A stretch of 64,000 nucleotides of DNA. It comes from Paenactinomyces guangxiensis (lineage in GTDB: Bacteria > Bacillota > Bacilli > Thermoactinomycetales > Thermoactinomycetaceae). Below the pieces are notes generated by a model. The model did no database searches and was not told where the DNA came from. It was given only the letters and a program-made list of their open reading frames with translations. Shown piece after piece: positions 63,327 to 64,000 of this stretch (positions are counted from its first letter, which is position 1; every line of letters begins with the position of its first letter). The position numbers and the translations under genes were made by a program. The DNA lies in contig NZ_JAECVR010000020.1 in NCBI RefSeq assembly GCF_016055185.1, positions 1-64,000 of the forward strand. The letters are read 5' to 3'.

Positions 63327-63530
63327 ATGTTAAAAGCCATTATCTACACATTTCCCAAGGAACGGGTACGCGTGAAAAATGAAGCCCCGCCATCATTTGC
63401 GGCAGGTAATAATGCAAATTTAACCAATTACTGGATGATAGAAGGCCCCCGCTCCTATCGCCAGAGTATTCTCAACGACAAGATACGAAGCTCACATTTG
63501 ACCCGTTCCTATCTCGGTTACTGGATATAA
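63327..63530 (+). CDS. 67-residue peptide, unknown function
   Basis: Unrecognised, Cys-free and basic. It starts MLKAIIYTFPKERVRVKNEA and ends HLTRSYLGYWI. The C-terminal part has aromatic residues in LTNYWMIEGP and SYLGYWI. It has AAAAGGAG ten bases before the ATG. It lies between two terminators and the ABC ATPase gene, 26 bases from the latter's start. Aromatic-rich ends occur in peptides with side-chain cross-links, but no modifying enzyme is visible within the window. Confidence 0.6.
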   Translation: MLKAIIYTFPKERVRVKNEAPPSFAAGNNANLTNYWMIEGPRSYRQSILNDKIRSSHLTRSYLGYWI

Positions 63531-63556
63531 TTTTCTTTCTGTGAAAGGATGTGAGA

Positions 63557-64000
63557 TTGAAGACAATCACGATTGAGAAAGAGACAGGACAACAATCTCA
63601 TTCAGCTAGCCTGTCAGTAGCGATCCACTGCCATCAGGTCAGCAAAATGTTTTATGAGACGGTGAAAGGAAGCCGTTCCTGGAAAAACGCTTTCCTTGGA
63701 CAAAAGCGGCAGTTAAAAGCGGTTGACCATGTCTCTTTTGATGTTTACCGCAATGAAGTGTTCGGCCTGTTGGGACCTAACGGGTCAGGAAAATCAACTT
63801 TAATCCGTCTTCTCTCCACCCTTCTGTTTCCGGACAGCGGTAGGATGACCGTGTTTGGCTACGATGCGGTTAAAAACCAACAGGAAATCCGGCGCTTGAT
63901 CAACCGGGTTTCGGTGGAAGCTTCCTTTTTCAAAAAGTTATCGGCCATGGAAAATTTGCGCTATGCCGCCCGCATTTACAGCCTGTCGCAAGAAGAGGGA
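63557..64000 (+). CDS. ABC transporter ATP-binding protein (5' part, cut by window end)
   Basis: The first 148 codons of an ABC ATPase are visible. Walker A LLGPNGSGKSTLIRLLSTLL lies near 74-93. An unusual N-terminal extension of about 25 residues precedes the domain (HQVSKMFYETV). The Q-loop region INRVSVEASFFKKLSAMENL lacks the standard glutamine and reads VSVEAS. It is most like ABC-2 type exporters such as those with NatA/CcmA-type ATPases. Start is TTG 63557, seven bases after GAAAGGA; GTG 63551 is too close. The gene's partners lie outside the window. Confidence 0.85.
   Translation, partial: MKTITIEKETGQQSHSASLSVAIHCHQVSKMFYETVKGSRSWKNAFLGQKRQLKAVDHVSFDVYRNEVFGLLGPNGSGKSTLIRLLSTLLFPDSGRMTVFGYDAVKNQQEIRRLINRVSVEASFFKKLSAMENLRYAARIYSLSQEEG

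Overview
The window is a chromosomal segment of a spore-forming low-to-mid GC Gram-positive bacterium (order Bacillales). The gene order follows the Bacillus subtilis ribosomal super-region from ctsR to gerD, and sporulation genes are present (gerD, cwlD, sigH, disA). A carD homologue and a small Cys-containing protein sit beside yacL, as I remember from Paenibacillaceae and Thermoactinomycetaceae. My best guess is Thermoactinomycetaceae, which the sequence alone does not prove. Almost everything is on the minus strand, so transcription runs from high to low coordinates.

From right to left: 63,050-64,000 (+) is an accessory locus with two short Cys-free peptide genes and the start of an ABC transporter ATPase. 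At 61.4-62.8 kb are an MgtC-family membrane protein and a HAD phosphatase. At 56.6-61.3 kb is the stress operon ctsR-mcsA-mcsB-clpC, with a clear CtsR operator on a sigma-A promoter. Next come radA, disA, pssA, a small plus-strand gene, carD and yacL. The isoprenoid genes ispD and ispF follow, split by a decayed TnpB gene. Then come gltX, a tRNA-Cys-type T-box leader, cysE-cysS, mrnC, rlmB, rae1 and sigH.

The translation and transcription block starts at 41.5 kb: rpmG-secE-nusG, rplK-rplA, an L10 leader with rplJ-rplL, ybxB, rpoB-rpoC, ybxF, and the str operon rpsL-rpsG-fusA-tuf. A gene-poor 1 kb gap follows. Then the S10, spc and alpha clusters run unbroken from rpsJ to rplQ. After them come the ECF transporter module ecfA1-ecfA2-ecfT, truA, rplM-rpsI, a ybaK-like gene, cwlD, salA and the convergent lipoprotein gene gerD. 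The left edge carries a second, more decayed TnpB fragment.

Regulatory signals readable in the sequence include sigma-A promoters with near-consensus boxes, a sigma-G-like promoter before gerD and a sigma-E-like promoter before cwlD. There are also a T-box with UGC specifier, an L10 leader, a CtsR operator, an intrinsic-terminator-like attenuator just ahead of rpoB, and two tandem terminators behind the first peptide gene. No rRNA, tRNA or CRISPR array was seen. The least explained part is the right-edge peptide/ABC locus.
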